Assembly (NCBI RefSeq): GCF_004208415.1
Contig: NZ_CP035758.1
Coordinates: 5,704,001 to 5,768,000, forward strand
Direction of reading: 5' to 3'
DNA length: 64,000 nucleotides
Source of the DNA: Ktedonosporobacter rubrisoli
GTDB taxonomy: Bacteria > Chloroflexota > Ktedonobacteria > Ktedonobacterales > Ktedonobacteraceae
Part shown: positions 32,958-41,613 of the stretch, piece by piece
How positions within the stretch are numbered: position 1 is the first letter of the stretch
How the letters are laid out: every line of letters starts with the position of its first letter
Notes under the pieces: generated by a model
Seen by the model: the letters and a program-made list of their open reading frames with translations, nothing else
Database searches by the model: none
Told to the model about the DNA's origin: nothing
Translations under genes and position numbers: made by a program

Positions 32958-35876
32958 ATGTTAGAACAAGATTATCGTCAAGAGAAAGACGCGCCGCTCA
33001 GACATGATATCCGCACGTTAGGTAATGCGCTGGGTCAGGCCATTCAGCGCTACGGCGGATATACTGTCTTTGATACAGTGGAGCGGCTGCGCAAAGATTG
33101 TAAGCGGCTGCGCGATTGTACGCGACAGTTGCATCAGGCCAGCGCGGATGAGGCGATCAGGCTACAGAGCGAGATCGACCAGCTTGGCCAGGAGATCGCA
33201 GAGATTGTTAAGAGCTGCGATCTGGATACCGCCATCGACGTTATTCGCGCATTTACCGTCTATTTCCACCTAGTAAATACTGCCGAGCAGTACCACCGCA
33301 TACGTCGCCGCAGGGACTACGAAGTAAGCAACAGCGATAAGCCTCAGCGCGGCTCGCTGGCGGCCTTGATTAACTTCCTGAAAAACAGCCAGCTTGATGT
33401 AAGTGCGCTGCAAGGCTTGCTCAATCAGCTCTCCATTGAGCTAGTCTTCACGGCACATCCTACAGAGGCGACTCGGCGCAGTTTGATCACCAAAGCCAAT
33501 CGCATAGCCGCCTTACTAGAAGAGCATGATCGCGCCGAAGCAAGCATGACGCCGCGCGAGCGTCTGCACTGGCAGCGCAAATTGGAGGGCACCATTGATC
33601 TGCTCTGGCGAACCGATGCCATTCGGCAGGTGCGTCCTCGACCGCTCGACGAGATCAAAATGGGCATCTACTACCTCGATGAGATTCTCTATGATGCACT
33701 TCCTGATCTCTATGAAGAGTTCGAAGAATTACTTCAGGCTTCTTATCCCGGGGTCACCATTCCACCCTTTATGCACCTGGGTTCCTGGATTGGTGGCGAT
33801 CAGGATGGCAACCCTTTCGTCGGTCCAGATACGCTCCTGGCGGCTCTACGCCTGCAGCGCGGCTACGTCATCGAACATTATCGCACGGCAATCGAGGCCC
33901 TGGCCCAGCTCTATTCTCAATCTCTGAACCACGCTCACATCACACCCGAGTTACAACAATCGCTTGAGTATGATGCGACTTGCCTGCCCGAATATGATCG
34001 CGAGCTTGGCCCGCAAACAGCTTTAGAGCCCTACCGACGCAAGCTCTCGTTTATGTGGAAACGCCTGGAAGCGACGCTTGCGCTGCCTCCAGCTCCCAAT
34101 ACGGCGAGCCGGTCCTTTGGTACAGACATAAGCGCCGATGCACAACAGGACGAGACATCGGTAGCCTATCAGAGCGCCGAAGAGCTGCTCAAGGATCTGC
34201 ATCTAATCCGTCAAAGTTTACTGGCTGACGGAGAGCTGGATCTGGCTCAGGGGCAGATCCGCAAGCTGATCCGCCAGGTTGAGATCTTCGGCTTCTACTT
34301 CGTCGCCCTTGACGTACGCCAGCACAGCGAGCGGCACGCGGCCGCGCTCTCTGAACTGCTGCGCGTTACCGGGCTTTGCGAGCAAGATTACACAACGCTG
34401 GAAGAGAGCGAGCGCTTACGCATCCTGGAGAATCTCTTGCACGATCCACGCATCGTAACGCGTCAAGGATTACAGCTCAGCCAGGACACCTGGCACATTC
34501 TCAATACCTTCCAGGCTATTCGCCAGGCCCACGAGGAATTCGGCCCCAAAGCCGTCACCTGCTACATTATCAGCATGTCGCATACCTTAAGCGATCTGCT
34601 CGAAGTGCAATTCTTCTGCAAAGAAGTGGGGATTAAAGATCTGCCGATCGTGCCACTCTTCGAGACTATCGATGATCTGGGCACCTGTACGCGTATTCTC
34701 GAAGCAGCCTTCACCCATCCAGACTACCGTCCCTACGTCGAGAACTGCAAGCAACAGCAAGTGATGCTTGGCTATTCCGATAGCAGCAAGGACGGTGGCA
34801 TCCTCACCTCAAGCTGGGAGCTCTACCAGGCTCAGCGCCGCCTGGCTAAGCTTGGCCAGAAGTATCACATCGATATTACTATCTTCCACGGTCGTGGCGG
34901 CGCCATTGGACGCGGTGGCGGCCCGATCTACGAGGCGATTCTCGGTCAGCCTCCCGGCACAGTCAATGGACGCATCAGAATAACCGAGCAGGGCGAGATG
35001 CTTTCCTTCAAGTATGGCCTGCATGAGATCGCTATTCGCAACATGGAGCTTGTGGTGGCTGGCGTTGTGCAATCGAGCATCCCTGACGAGGCCATTATCG
35101 AGTCGCAGGTGCATCCCCAGCCCTCAACAGAATGGGTCACGGCGGTTGAGCGCCTTTCAGCCAGTGCGCACGCGCGCTATCGCCACCTGATCTACAATGA
35201 TCCAACGTTCCTTAGCTTTTTTGAGCAAGCGACCCCTATTCTGGAACTGGGCTGGCTCAATATCGGCTCTCGTCCGGCGCGCCGGACCAAAGGGCGCGGC
35301 ATCGAAGAATTGCGCGCAATTCCCTGGGTCTTCTCCTGGATGCAGAGCCGCTATGTGCTCCCTAGCTGGTATGGTGTGGGCGGCGCGCTCGAAGCCTATA
35401 TCAACGAAGATCCTGCCCATCTTGGCCAGCTTCAATATATGTATCGCCACTGGCCTTTCTGGCGCGCCTTCCTTGATAACTTACAGATGACGCTCTCTAA
35501 GGCCGATATGCTCATTGCCCAGAGCTATGCCCAGCTTGTCGAGGATGAGGCCTTACGCCAGCGCATCTCGCGCGAGATTCAGGAGGAATACGAACGAACA
35601 GAGCGCACGGTAGTAAGTATCGTCGGCGGCAAATTGCTGCTCGACACTTCGCCCGTGCTGCAACAGTCGATCCAACTCCGCAATCCTTATGTCGATCCAT
35701 TGAGCTACTTCCAGGTTGTCTTGCTTCATCGCCTGCGCACGCTAGGCGGTCCGCTAACGCTTGATAAGCAGGCCGAGGCCACGGCTACCCCGGAAGAGCG
35801 CGAACGGGCCCGACTTACCTATGCCGTGCTCCTTACCATTAACGGTATAGCGGCAGGCCTGCGCAATACAGGCTAA
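32958..35876 (+). CDS. ppc: Phosphoenolpyruvate carboxylase
   Basis: 972 aa; makes oxaloacetate from PEP and bicarbonate to refill the TCA cycle. Catalytic His167 lies in VFTAHPTEATRRS. Further signatures are GSWIGGDQDGNPFV, MLGYSDSSKDGGILTSSWEL and the glycine-rich FHGRGGAIGRGGGP loop, and the protein ends RNTG as is usual for the family. The Pro/Gln-rich stretch near 375-400 is a loose insertion. ATG 32958 is the first in frame, with a poor ribosome site. Single-gene unit with a strong terminator. Confidence 0.97.
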   Translation: MLEQDYRQEKDAPLRHDIRTLGNALGQAIQRYGGYTVFDTVERLRKDCKRLRDCTRQLHQASADEAIRLQSEIDQLGQEIAEIVKSCDLDTAIDVIRAFTVYFHLVNTAEQYHRIRRRRDYEVSNSDKPQRGSLAALINFLKNSQLDVSALQGLLNQLSIELVFTAHPTEATRRSLITKANRIAALLEEHDRAEASMTPRERLHWQRKLEGTIDLLWRTDAIRQVRPRPLDEIKMGIYYLDEILYDALPDLYEEFEELLQASYPGVTIPPFMHLGSWIGGDQDGNPFVGPDTLLAALRLQRGYVIEHYRTAIEALAQLYSQSLNHAHITPELQQSLEYDATCLPEYDRELGPQTALEPYRRKLSFMWKRLEATLALPPAPNTASRSFGTDISADAQQDETSVAYQSAEELLKDLHLIRQSLLADGELDLAQGQIRKLIRQVEIFGFYFVALDVRQHSERHAAALSELLRVTGLCEQDYTTLEESERLRILENLLHDPRIVTRQGLQLSQDTWHILNTFQAIRQAHEEFGPKAVTCYIISMSHTLSDLLEVQFFCKEVGIKDLPIVPLFETIDDLGTCTRILEAAFTHPDYRPYVENCKQQQVMLGYSDSSKDGGILTSSWELYQAQRRLAKLGQKYHIDITIFHGRGGAIGRGGGPIYEAILGQPPGTVNGRIRITEQGEMLSFKYGLHEIAIRNMELVVAGVVQSSIPDEAIIESQVHPQPSTEWVTAVERLSASAHARYRHLIYNDPTFLSFFEQATPILELGWLNIGSRPARRTKGRGIEELRAIPWVFSWMQSRYVLPSWYGVGGALEAYINEDPAHLGQLQYMYRHWPFWRAFLDNLQMTLSKADMLIAQSYAQLVEDEALRQRISREIQEEYERTERTVVSIVGGKLLLDTSPVLQQSIQLRNPYVDPLSYFQVVLLHRLRTLGGPLTLDKQAEATATPEERERARLTYAVLLTINGIAAGLRNTG

Positions 35877-35884
35877 TCCAAAGC

Positions 35885-35929
35885 CCTCTGCAGCATCTTT
35901 CCTCTGCTGCAGAGGAACCCTTTTTCTTC
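35885..35929 (+). terminator. Intrinsic terminator after ppc
   Basis: CCTCTGCAGCA pairs with TGCTGCAGAGG (35885-35915), followed by aaccc and TTTTTCTTC. Confidence 0.85.
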
Positions 35930-36002
35930 TGAGAATAGGCAAAGAGTTCTACCTTCGACGTTCTATTACTTTTTAAGTAAAGCAATGGAGAGGAAGATCT
36001 TT

Positions 36003-36291
36003 ATGGAAGAGGTCGAGAAACTAAAGCAAGAGGCTATAGCTTTCGCTAAACAGGGAGAACTAAAGCAAGCTGCAGAAAGAGCCTTCCGAGTACCCCGATG
36101 CGGTCGCAGTGCTTGTTACCATGGCTCAGCTTAACGGCGATGATGGAGAATATCAGCGCGCGAGGCGATTTTACCAGATGGCGCTTAGAAAATGCCAGCA
36201 GCTGCTTGGCAAAGCTCACCCCCTTACAACAGCGCTCCATTCCGCGCTGTTATCGCTAGCAGCCCCCGCCCGCTTTAAAGCTGCAGAATGA
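36003..36291 (+). pseudogene. Frameshifted TPR-repeat protein
   Basis: ATG 36003 starts MEEVEKLKQEAIAFAKQGEL and runs only 43 codons. From about base 36085, the +1 frame continues with EYPDAVAVLVTMAQLNGDDG, YQRARRFYQMALRKCQQLLG and HPLTTALHSALLSL to a TGA at 36291, the helical pattern of tetratricopeptide repeats. The two parts join naturally at a frame change, so the gene is broken or the base is a sequencing error. It would encode roughly 96 residues when repaired. Confidence 0.7.
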
Positions 36292-36548
36292 TGAAGAACG
36301 TCAGATAGGCCAAAGCCCTTAGCTAAGGTACCAGGCAAAAGAGAAGTTAAAGTCTCCTGGCGGGAAGACACGCCGTTGAAACTCTTTGCTGGCTTCTGAC
36401 GTATCTGAGGGTGAGTTCCTGGCGTAAGATTCGCTTGCAGATCTATGTCAGTTATCCTGGAAATCTCGTTGCCGCCCGGGCAATTCCCGCTTGTGACCAA
36501 TCTAGCAAGCGAGGGAAGCCCGGTTAAGCGCATAGATAAGGAGGTCTC

Positions 36549-37208
36549 ATGCAGCCCGGTCAGCCCGAAGAAATGCCCCATAATCCAGCCCAGGAGATAC
36601 AGCAACCGGCTCTTTCAGAGCAAACTACGGAGCAACAGCTTCCAATTTCAGAGCAACCCACAGAGCCAGAACAGGCTCAGCAAGTGGCCGCAGCTGATGC
36701 GCCAACAATACCCCAGCAACAGGTCCAGCGGCCCGCCACAATTGGCAAACGGCCCCTTTCGGCAGCTCCGCCGCCGGCGCCTCTACCAGAGCCAACCATT
36801 CCGACAGAAAGGCCCGTGAGCACAAGAACGCTAGTAACCCTGGGTATTATTGCCGTAGTGATTATCTGTAGCGCCTTTTTCGGCATAAGCTGGTACAATA
36901 CGACAGCCACGACACCGCGTTTTGTGCCCGTTCCGCCACCTACGCCTACTGCCACGCCATACCCTATGGGCGGTGCAGCATCTTCAGCCTCGGCCACACC
37001 TGGAACTGGCAGCGCGGGCCAGCAAGCTAATCCGCCGGCTTCAACACCAACGGTGGTAGCTACGCCACCCGCCTCCAAACCAATCCCAACTTCCCAGCCC
37101 GGGCCTACCGCACCCCCAGTCGTAACTCCGCCCGCGCCTACCGTAAGCGTACCGCAGCCACAACCCACGAGTGCCCCGCCGGTCCCGCAACCCACCCCGA
37201 CGCCCTGA
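36549..37208 (+). CDS. Single-pass membrane protein with Pro/Gln- and Pro/Thr-rich flanks
   Basis: 219 aa. Cytosolic Gln/Glu/Pro-rich N-terminus (1-88), membrane helix (about 91-112: TLVTLGIIAVVIICSAFFGI), then an outer stretch of 105 residues made almost only of Pro, Thr, Ala, Ser and Val, ending TPTP. Such a tail is usually extended and may be a wall-spanning stalk. Excellent site GGAGGT 5 bases before ATG. No folded domain; function unknown. Confidence 0.75.
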   Translation: MQPGQPEEMPHNPAQEIQQPALSEQTTEQQLPISEQPTEPEQAQQVAAADAPTIPQQQVQRPATIGKRPLSAAPPPAPLPEPTIPTERPVSTRTLVTLGIIAVVIICSAFFGISWYNTTATTPRFVPVPPPTPTATPYPMGGAASSASATPGTGSAGQQANPPASTPTVVATPPASKPIPTSQPGPTAPPVVTPPAPTVSVPQPQPTSAPPVPQPTPTP

Positions 37209-37450
37209 TGCTGCTTAAGCTCGGCAGGGGCGTCTCGCCCCTTATAAGCTCGCCCTTTCGCCAGATAGGAAATATTGGTACAGTTACTTATACAACAATG
37301 CCGCATGCATTAACTCATCCTCTCTCCTGAACCTATAGCTGAGATCCGTTACACAGCCAGGTTGATAAGTCTCTCACAGTACACAGGCAAAATCATATGT
37401 TACACTTTGCCTATCTACATTTATAAATCAAAAAAAGAAGTGATAGACTT

Positions 37451-37957
37451 ATGAGATCCTGTACAAGCGTGCTATTTGGTTGCCTCTTTCCAATTGTATT
37501 ATTAGTCATTGCAGCCTTCACTTTTATGGACTTTTTTACCTCGCTAAGCGATGTTGAGGGAAAATGTATAGTTAGCAGCAAGAATACTTCAACCTACATG
37601 CGAACCCACACGACAACACATACAAGTGGATCGGGCAGCCATCTCCGAACCTATACCACGCATTCTACAGAGCGGCGCTATGTTGTAGATCTCTCCTACA
37701 ATATTCAGGCTAGCAACGGACAAGGATATCCTGGCCATAGTAAATTTGACTCGTCAAGCTCAACGGAGCAGCAGGACACAATGAATAAGTATACGATTGG
37801 GCAGGCTTACCAGTGCTGGTATAACCCGGCCCATCCCAGCACTGCAGATTTCGATGGGAAGATACATTATTCTTCGCTCATCATAGCGGGCGCATGCGTG
37901 CTGGCCAGCGTTTTCGTATTCATAATCGCACTGTTCAGCACTTTTCAGAGGCGTTAG
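37451..37957 (+). CDS. DUF3592-like two-helix membrane protein
   Basis: 168 aa. Helix 1 (about 8-28) and helix 2 (about 144-163) enclose an outer domain rich in Thr, Ser, His and Tyr, with RRYVVDLSYNIQ, GYPGHSKFDS and the ending YQCWYNPAHPSTADF. This is the arrangement of DUF3592 proteins, whose outer domain follows the pattern Y...V.Y.Y...G.....YNP. The Thr/His-rich loop 45-72 is an unusual low-complexity addition. The ribosome site is weak (aaaaaagaag). Confidence 0.75.
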   Translation: MRSCTSVLFGCLFPIVLLVIAAFTFMDFFTSLSDVEGKCIVSSKNTSTYMRTHTTTHTSGSGSHLRTYTTHSTERRYVVDLSYNIQASNGQGYPGHSKFDSSSSTEQQDTMNKYTIGQAYQCWYNPAHPSTADFDGKIHYSSLIIAGACVLASVFVFIIALFSTFQRR

Positions 37958-37979
37958 GCATAAAGGCAGCCTCGGCGAT

Positions 37980-38008
37980 TTGACATTTGGCCATTCTGCT
38001 GGTATGCT
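37980..38008 (+). promoter_or_regulatory. Near-consensus promoter of the arginine leader
   Basis: TTGACA (37980-37985), 17 bases, TATGCT (38003-38008). It starts inside the 60-base gap after the preceding gene. Confidence 0.7.
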
Positions 38009-38014
38009 TAGCAG

Positions 38015-38401
38015 AAGATAAATGCAGTAAAGTCTGACCCGTGCTGATCGAAAGTAGTATGAGAGCAGCAGCCAACAGCGATCCGGAGTAAGGTGAGAGT
38101 TCGGAACGGAAGTGCACTCGCAGAACGCATTCGTGAGCGGCTGACCGAAGAAAATTTCTGGCAACGCCAGCGATAAGTAGGACAGGTGGGTGGTTCCCAC
38201 GCAGCACATAACCGGAAAAAGTGGTCTTTCCATCCTGGCTTACAATGCGGTAGGGCAAACAGAATCACCAAGCACTTGTGACTTCTCGTTTGAGATCGGA
38301 AGACAATTAGGGTGGCACCACGGGTGTGTATAGGGCAATAATTATCGATCCCTGCACTCTCGTCCCTTCAAAATGATTCAAGGAAGGGGCGGGATTTTTT
38401 A
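38015..38401 (+). promoter_or_regulatory. T-box leader, arginine-specific (specifier CGC)
   Basis: About 385-base tRNA-sensing leader. The k-turn/AGTA motif GAUCGAAAGUAGUA is at about 38047, and the AGCGAUCC...GGUGAGAG segment follows. The specifier region reads GAA-CGC-A, with CGC (38126-38128) as the Arg codon. The conserved antiterminator AGGGTGGCACCACGGG is at 38309-38324, and the competing terminator CGTCCCTTC...GAAGGGGCG with T tract ends at 38401. Uncharged tRNA-Arg with GCG or ICG anticodon should favour readthrough into the following small ORF, argH and argG. Positions of the stem I parts are by eye. Confidence 0.9.
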
Positions 38402-38446
38402 TTGCCTGTCTCCTCCATTGTACATTTTGTTGAAGGAGCATCACAC

Positions 38447-38590
38447 ATGGTAACCAACAATCAGGTTAGCAAGATCCGGACCACACTAGCCCAGGCGTGC
38501 AGGGTTTTCACCGCCCACCTGCGCGAACTCTCCTCTCTGTCAATCATCCATAGCAAGCAGCCGTTAGCCACGCCGCAGGGAGAGATATAG
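38447..38590 (+). CDS. 47-residue ORF between T-box and argH
   Basis: ATG 38447 follows GAAGGAG by 9 bases, and the stop ends one base before argH. The peptide (MVTNNQVSKIRTTLAQACRV, later HLRELSSLSIIHSKQPL) is not known to me. Three Arg codons do not form a run, so it is not an obvious attenuation peptide. It may serve translation coupling to argH or be a small protein. It is also the only piece between terminator and argH. Confidence 0.45.
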   Translation: MVTNNQVSKIRTTLAQACRVFTAHLRELSSLSIIHSKQPLATPQGEI

Positions 38591-38591
38591 C

Positions 38592-40001
38592 ATGACCAAA
38601 CTGTGGCAAAAAGGCTATAGTATCCACGAACAGGTCGAGCGCTTCACCGCAGCCCAGAACAGCTACCTGGATACGCGCCTGATCCGTCACGATGTCTGGG
38701 GCTCGCTGGCCCACGTCGCTATGCTCAAGCATATCGGCCATCTGAGCGAAAGCGAACATCAGGCCCTCCAGCAGGCGCTGCGCAATGTTCTGGAACTTGA
38801 GCAGTCGGGCGATTTCGCGATCAATCCTTCAGATGAGGATGTGCACACAAGCATTGAGAACTACCTGGTCACTTCCGCCGGACCCGCCGGCAAGAAAATC
38901 CATATGGCCCGTTCGCGCAACGATCAGGTTCTGGTAGATATGCGCCTCTACGGCAAAGAGCAACTGCATAGCGTCAGTAACAAGTTGCTAGCCCTCTGCG
39001 CGACATTGCAAGAGTTTGCTGCTGCCCACAAGGACGTACCCATGCCCGGCTACACCCATATGCAGCGGGCCATGCTCTCATCCGTTGGTCTCTGGGCCGC
39101 CGGCCTTGCCGAGGCCCTATTAGATGATGAGCAATTGCTCACGGCCGTCTACCAGCTCAATGATCAATCTCCGCTGGGCTCGGCCGCCGGCTATGGCGTC
39201 CCGGTTCCTATCGATCGCCAGTATGTCGCTGATTTGCTGGGCTTTGCGCGCGTCCAGAATAATGTTATCTATGTGCAAAACAGCCGGGGCAAGATAGAGG
39301 CGGCGATTCTGCAGACCTTGACCCAGATCATGCTCGATTTAAGTAAGCTGGCCCAGGATATTCTACTCTTCAGCACTGTCGAGTATGGCTTCTTCCAGCT
39401 CCCCCAGGAGATCTGTACGGGGAGCAGCATCATGCCACAGAAGCGCAATCCCGATATTATGGAGCTTGTGCGCGCGCGCGCACAGACCATGCTTGCGCTC
39501 CAACAGCAGATTCTAGGCATCGTCACAGGCCTACCTTCGGGCTACAACATGGATTATCAGGAGACAAAGCGCCCCTTTATGGAAGCCCTGGACCTAGCTG
39601 AGGATTGCCTGGATATCTGTACGCTGATGATCAGCAAGCTGAAGGTCAACACAGAGCGCCTCGTCGCCGCCTGCACCTTTGAGCTCTTTGCCGCTGACCG
39701 AGCCTACGAGCTAGCCAGCACATCCAATATCCCTTTCCGTGACGCCTATCGCATCGTGGGTGCCGAAGTAACGGCTCAGCTTGATCGACAGATCCCTTTC
39801 CCGGTTGAAACCCAGGAGCAGCTGGTAGCTCGCCTACAAGCACGCAGTCACCTGGGCGGCGCTGGTAATCTTGGACTAGATTCTATACAGCAGCGTATCG
39901 GGCAGGCCAGAACCGCCTGGCAAGAGCGCTCAGCCACTTTCAAAGAGGCAATACAACGCTTAGTTGGTTCTCACACTATCAAGATTTTGCAGGAGGATTA
40001 G
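38592..40001 (+). CDS. argH: Argininosuccinate lyase
   Basis: 469 aa; last step of arginine synthesis, argininosuccinate to arginine plus fumarate. Features of the lyase superfamily: SDEDVHTSIENYL, ARSRNDQVLVDMRL, PGYTHMQRAMLSS and the signature GSSIMPQKRNPD (about 277-288). ATG 38592 is 1 base from the small ORF's stop, and the site GGGAGAG lies before it. It is cotranscribed with argG, whose start is 4 bases after this stop with its AGGAGG site inside this gene. Regulated by the upstream T-box. Confidence 0.97.
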   Translation: MTKLWQKGYSIHEQVERFTAAQNSYLDTRLIRHDVWGSLAHVAMLKHIGHLSESEHQALQQALRNVLELEQSGDFAINPSDEDVHTSIENYLVTSAGPAGKKIHMARSRNDQVLVDMRLYGKEQLHSVSNKLLALCATLQEFAAAHKDVPMPGYTHMQRAMLSSVGLWAAGLAEALLDDEQLLTAVYQLNDQSPLGSAAGYGVPVPIDRQYVADLLGFARVQNNVIYVQNSRGKIEAAILQTLTQIMLDLSKLAQDILLFSTVEYGFFQLPQEICTGSSIMPQKRNPDIMELVRARAQTMLALQQQILGIVTGLPSGYNMDYQETKRPFMEALDLAEDCLDICTLMISKLKVNTERLVAACTFELFAADRAYELASTSNIPFRDAYRIVGAEVTAQLDRQIPFPVETQEQLVARLQARSHLGGAGNLGLDSIQQRIGQARTAWQERSATFKEAIQRLVGSHTIKILQED

Positions 40002-40005
40002 TCAT

Positions 40006-41274
40006 ATGTCAACGGTTGTACTTGCCTACTCAGGCGGTCTGGATACCTCTGTTGCTATTCGCTGGATTAAAGAGAAATACGGTCTTGATGTCATCGCGCT
40101 AACCATCGATGTTGGCAATGAGCGCGATCTCACAGCGATTGCCGAACGGGCCAAGAAGATTGGAGCCGTCAAATCTATTGTCGTCGATGGCCGCTCAGAT
40201 TTTGTTAACTACTTTGTCTGGCCCGCTCTGAAGGCCGGGGCCATCTATGAAGGCCAATATCCATTGGCCACCGCGCTGGCCCGCCCCTTGATCGGTCGCC
40301 TGCTGGTCGAAGTTGCGCGCACCGAGGGCTCGGTCGCTGTAGCACATGGCTGCACGGGTAAAGGCAACGACCAGGTTCGCTTTGATGTCTCCATCAATAC
40401 CCTGGCTCCCGATCTCAAGATTATTGCCCCTGTGCGCGAGTGGAGCATGACGCGTGATAACGAGATCGCTTATGCCGCCGAACATAACATTCCCATTCCG
40501 GTCACCAATGCCAGCCCTTACTCGGTAGACCAGAATCTATGGGGACGCAGCATTGAGTGCGGCATTCTGGAGGACCCCTGGGCCGAGCCACCCGAGGAGG
40601 TCTATGCCTGGACGGCCAATCCTGATACCCTGGAGCAGAAGGAGCCAGAGTACGTGGAAATTACTTTCCATGAGGGCATTCCGCTCTCCTTGAACGGCGA
40701 GGAGATGGATGGCGCGCTACTCGTAGAGACGCTGAATAAGCAGGCCGGCGCTTATGGTATCGGGCGCATCGATCATATCGAGGATCGCCTTGTCGGCATC
40801 AAGTCTCGCGAAATCTATGAGGCACCCGCCGCTGTGGTCCTGCATGCTGCCCATAAAGCTCTTGAGACGCTCACTTTGAGCCGCGAACAGATTCGCTTTA
40901 AAGAACTTGTGGTCCCCGAATACTCTCGCCTGATCTATAACGGTCAGTGGTACAGCGGCCTCCATCAGGATCTCGCCACGTACGTACAGAGCACGCAGCG
41001 CTTCGTTAGCGGCACCGTGCGCATGAAGCTCTCGCGCGGACATTGCGCCATCGTTGGCCGCAAGTCGGAAAACTCGCTCTATAGCCATAGCCTGGCCACC
41101 TACGAGACCGGCGACCAGTTCGATCACAACGCCGCGCTCGGCTTTATCAAGCTCTGGGGTCTGCCCATGACCACGCAGGCACAGGCTCAGCTCCTCCCTT
41201 CGATAGGTGTGGAGGGCAACCTGCTCAATAATCACAACTCAAAGATCCAGATTGCGCAGCAGAGCGAAAAATAA
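40006..41274 (+). CDS. argG: Argininosuccinate synthase
   Basis: 422 aa; condenses citrulline and aspartate with ATP to argininosuccinate. ATG 40006 follows AGGAGG by 9 bases; the frame is open up to 39964. N-terminal PP-loop AYSGGLDTS, then YEGQYPLATALARP, VAHGCTGKGNDQVRFD, SPYSVDQNLWGRSIECG and YGIGRIDHIEDRLVGIKSRE, in the order expected of the family. It follows argH in the order argH-argG (reversed from the common argG-argH). A strong terminator ends the operon. The last 20 residues carry an Asn/Gln-rich tail. Confidence 0.97.
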   Translation: MSTVVLAYSGGLDTSVAIRWIKEKYGLDVIALTIDVGNERDLTAIAERAKKIGAVKSIVVDGRSDFVNYFVWPALKAGAIYEGQYPLATALARPLIGRLLVEVARTEGSVAVAHGCTGKGNDQVRFDVSINTLAPDLKIIAPVREWSMTRDNEIAYAAEHNIPIPVTNASPYSVDQNLWGRSIECGILEDPWAEPPEEVYAWTANPDTLEQKEPEYVEITFHEGIPLSLNGEEMDGALLVETLNKQAGAYGIGRIDHIEDRLVGIKSREIYEAPAAVVLHAAHKALETLTLSREQIRFKELVVPEYSRLIYNGQWYSGLHQDLATYVQSTQRFVSGTVRMKLSRGHCAIVGRKSENSLYSHSLATYETGDQFDHNAALGFIKLWGLPMTTQAQAQLLPSIGVEGNLLNNHNSKIQIAQQSEK

Positions 41275-41282
41275 GCTTTGCC

Positions 41283-41330
41283 CTTCCGCAGTAGCCCATA
41301 AGCGCATGAGCTACTGCGGAAGATCATTTT
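41283..41330 (+). terminator. Terminator of the arginine operon
   Basis: CTTCCGCAGTAGC (41283-41295) pairs perfectly with GCTACTGCGGAAG (41310-41322), followed by atcattTT. Confidence 0.85.
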
Positions 41331-41613
41331 ACTCGTAGCTTCTTTTGCCTTAAGGACCAGCACTAGCTCCTTTCACAGCTCGCTCGCTTCCCTCTCCAAC
41401 TGTCACTTCTTGCAGAATTGTGAAATATTACCACACAAATTCTTACTTTCCCCTCTTGCATCGGTTCCTATATCTACTTTATATATTTTAATAAAGCCCT
41501 ATTATCCACTGTACTCAAGAGAAACCCAGATTACATCAGAGTTTTTTAATACCTTTAACCAGTTAATTCACGCGTGCCATTGGACAAAAGAAAAGCGCAA
41601 AGAGGATGCAGTT

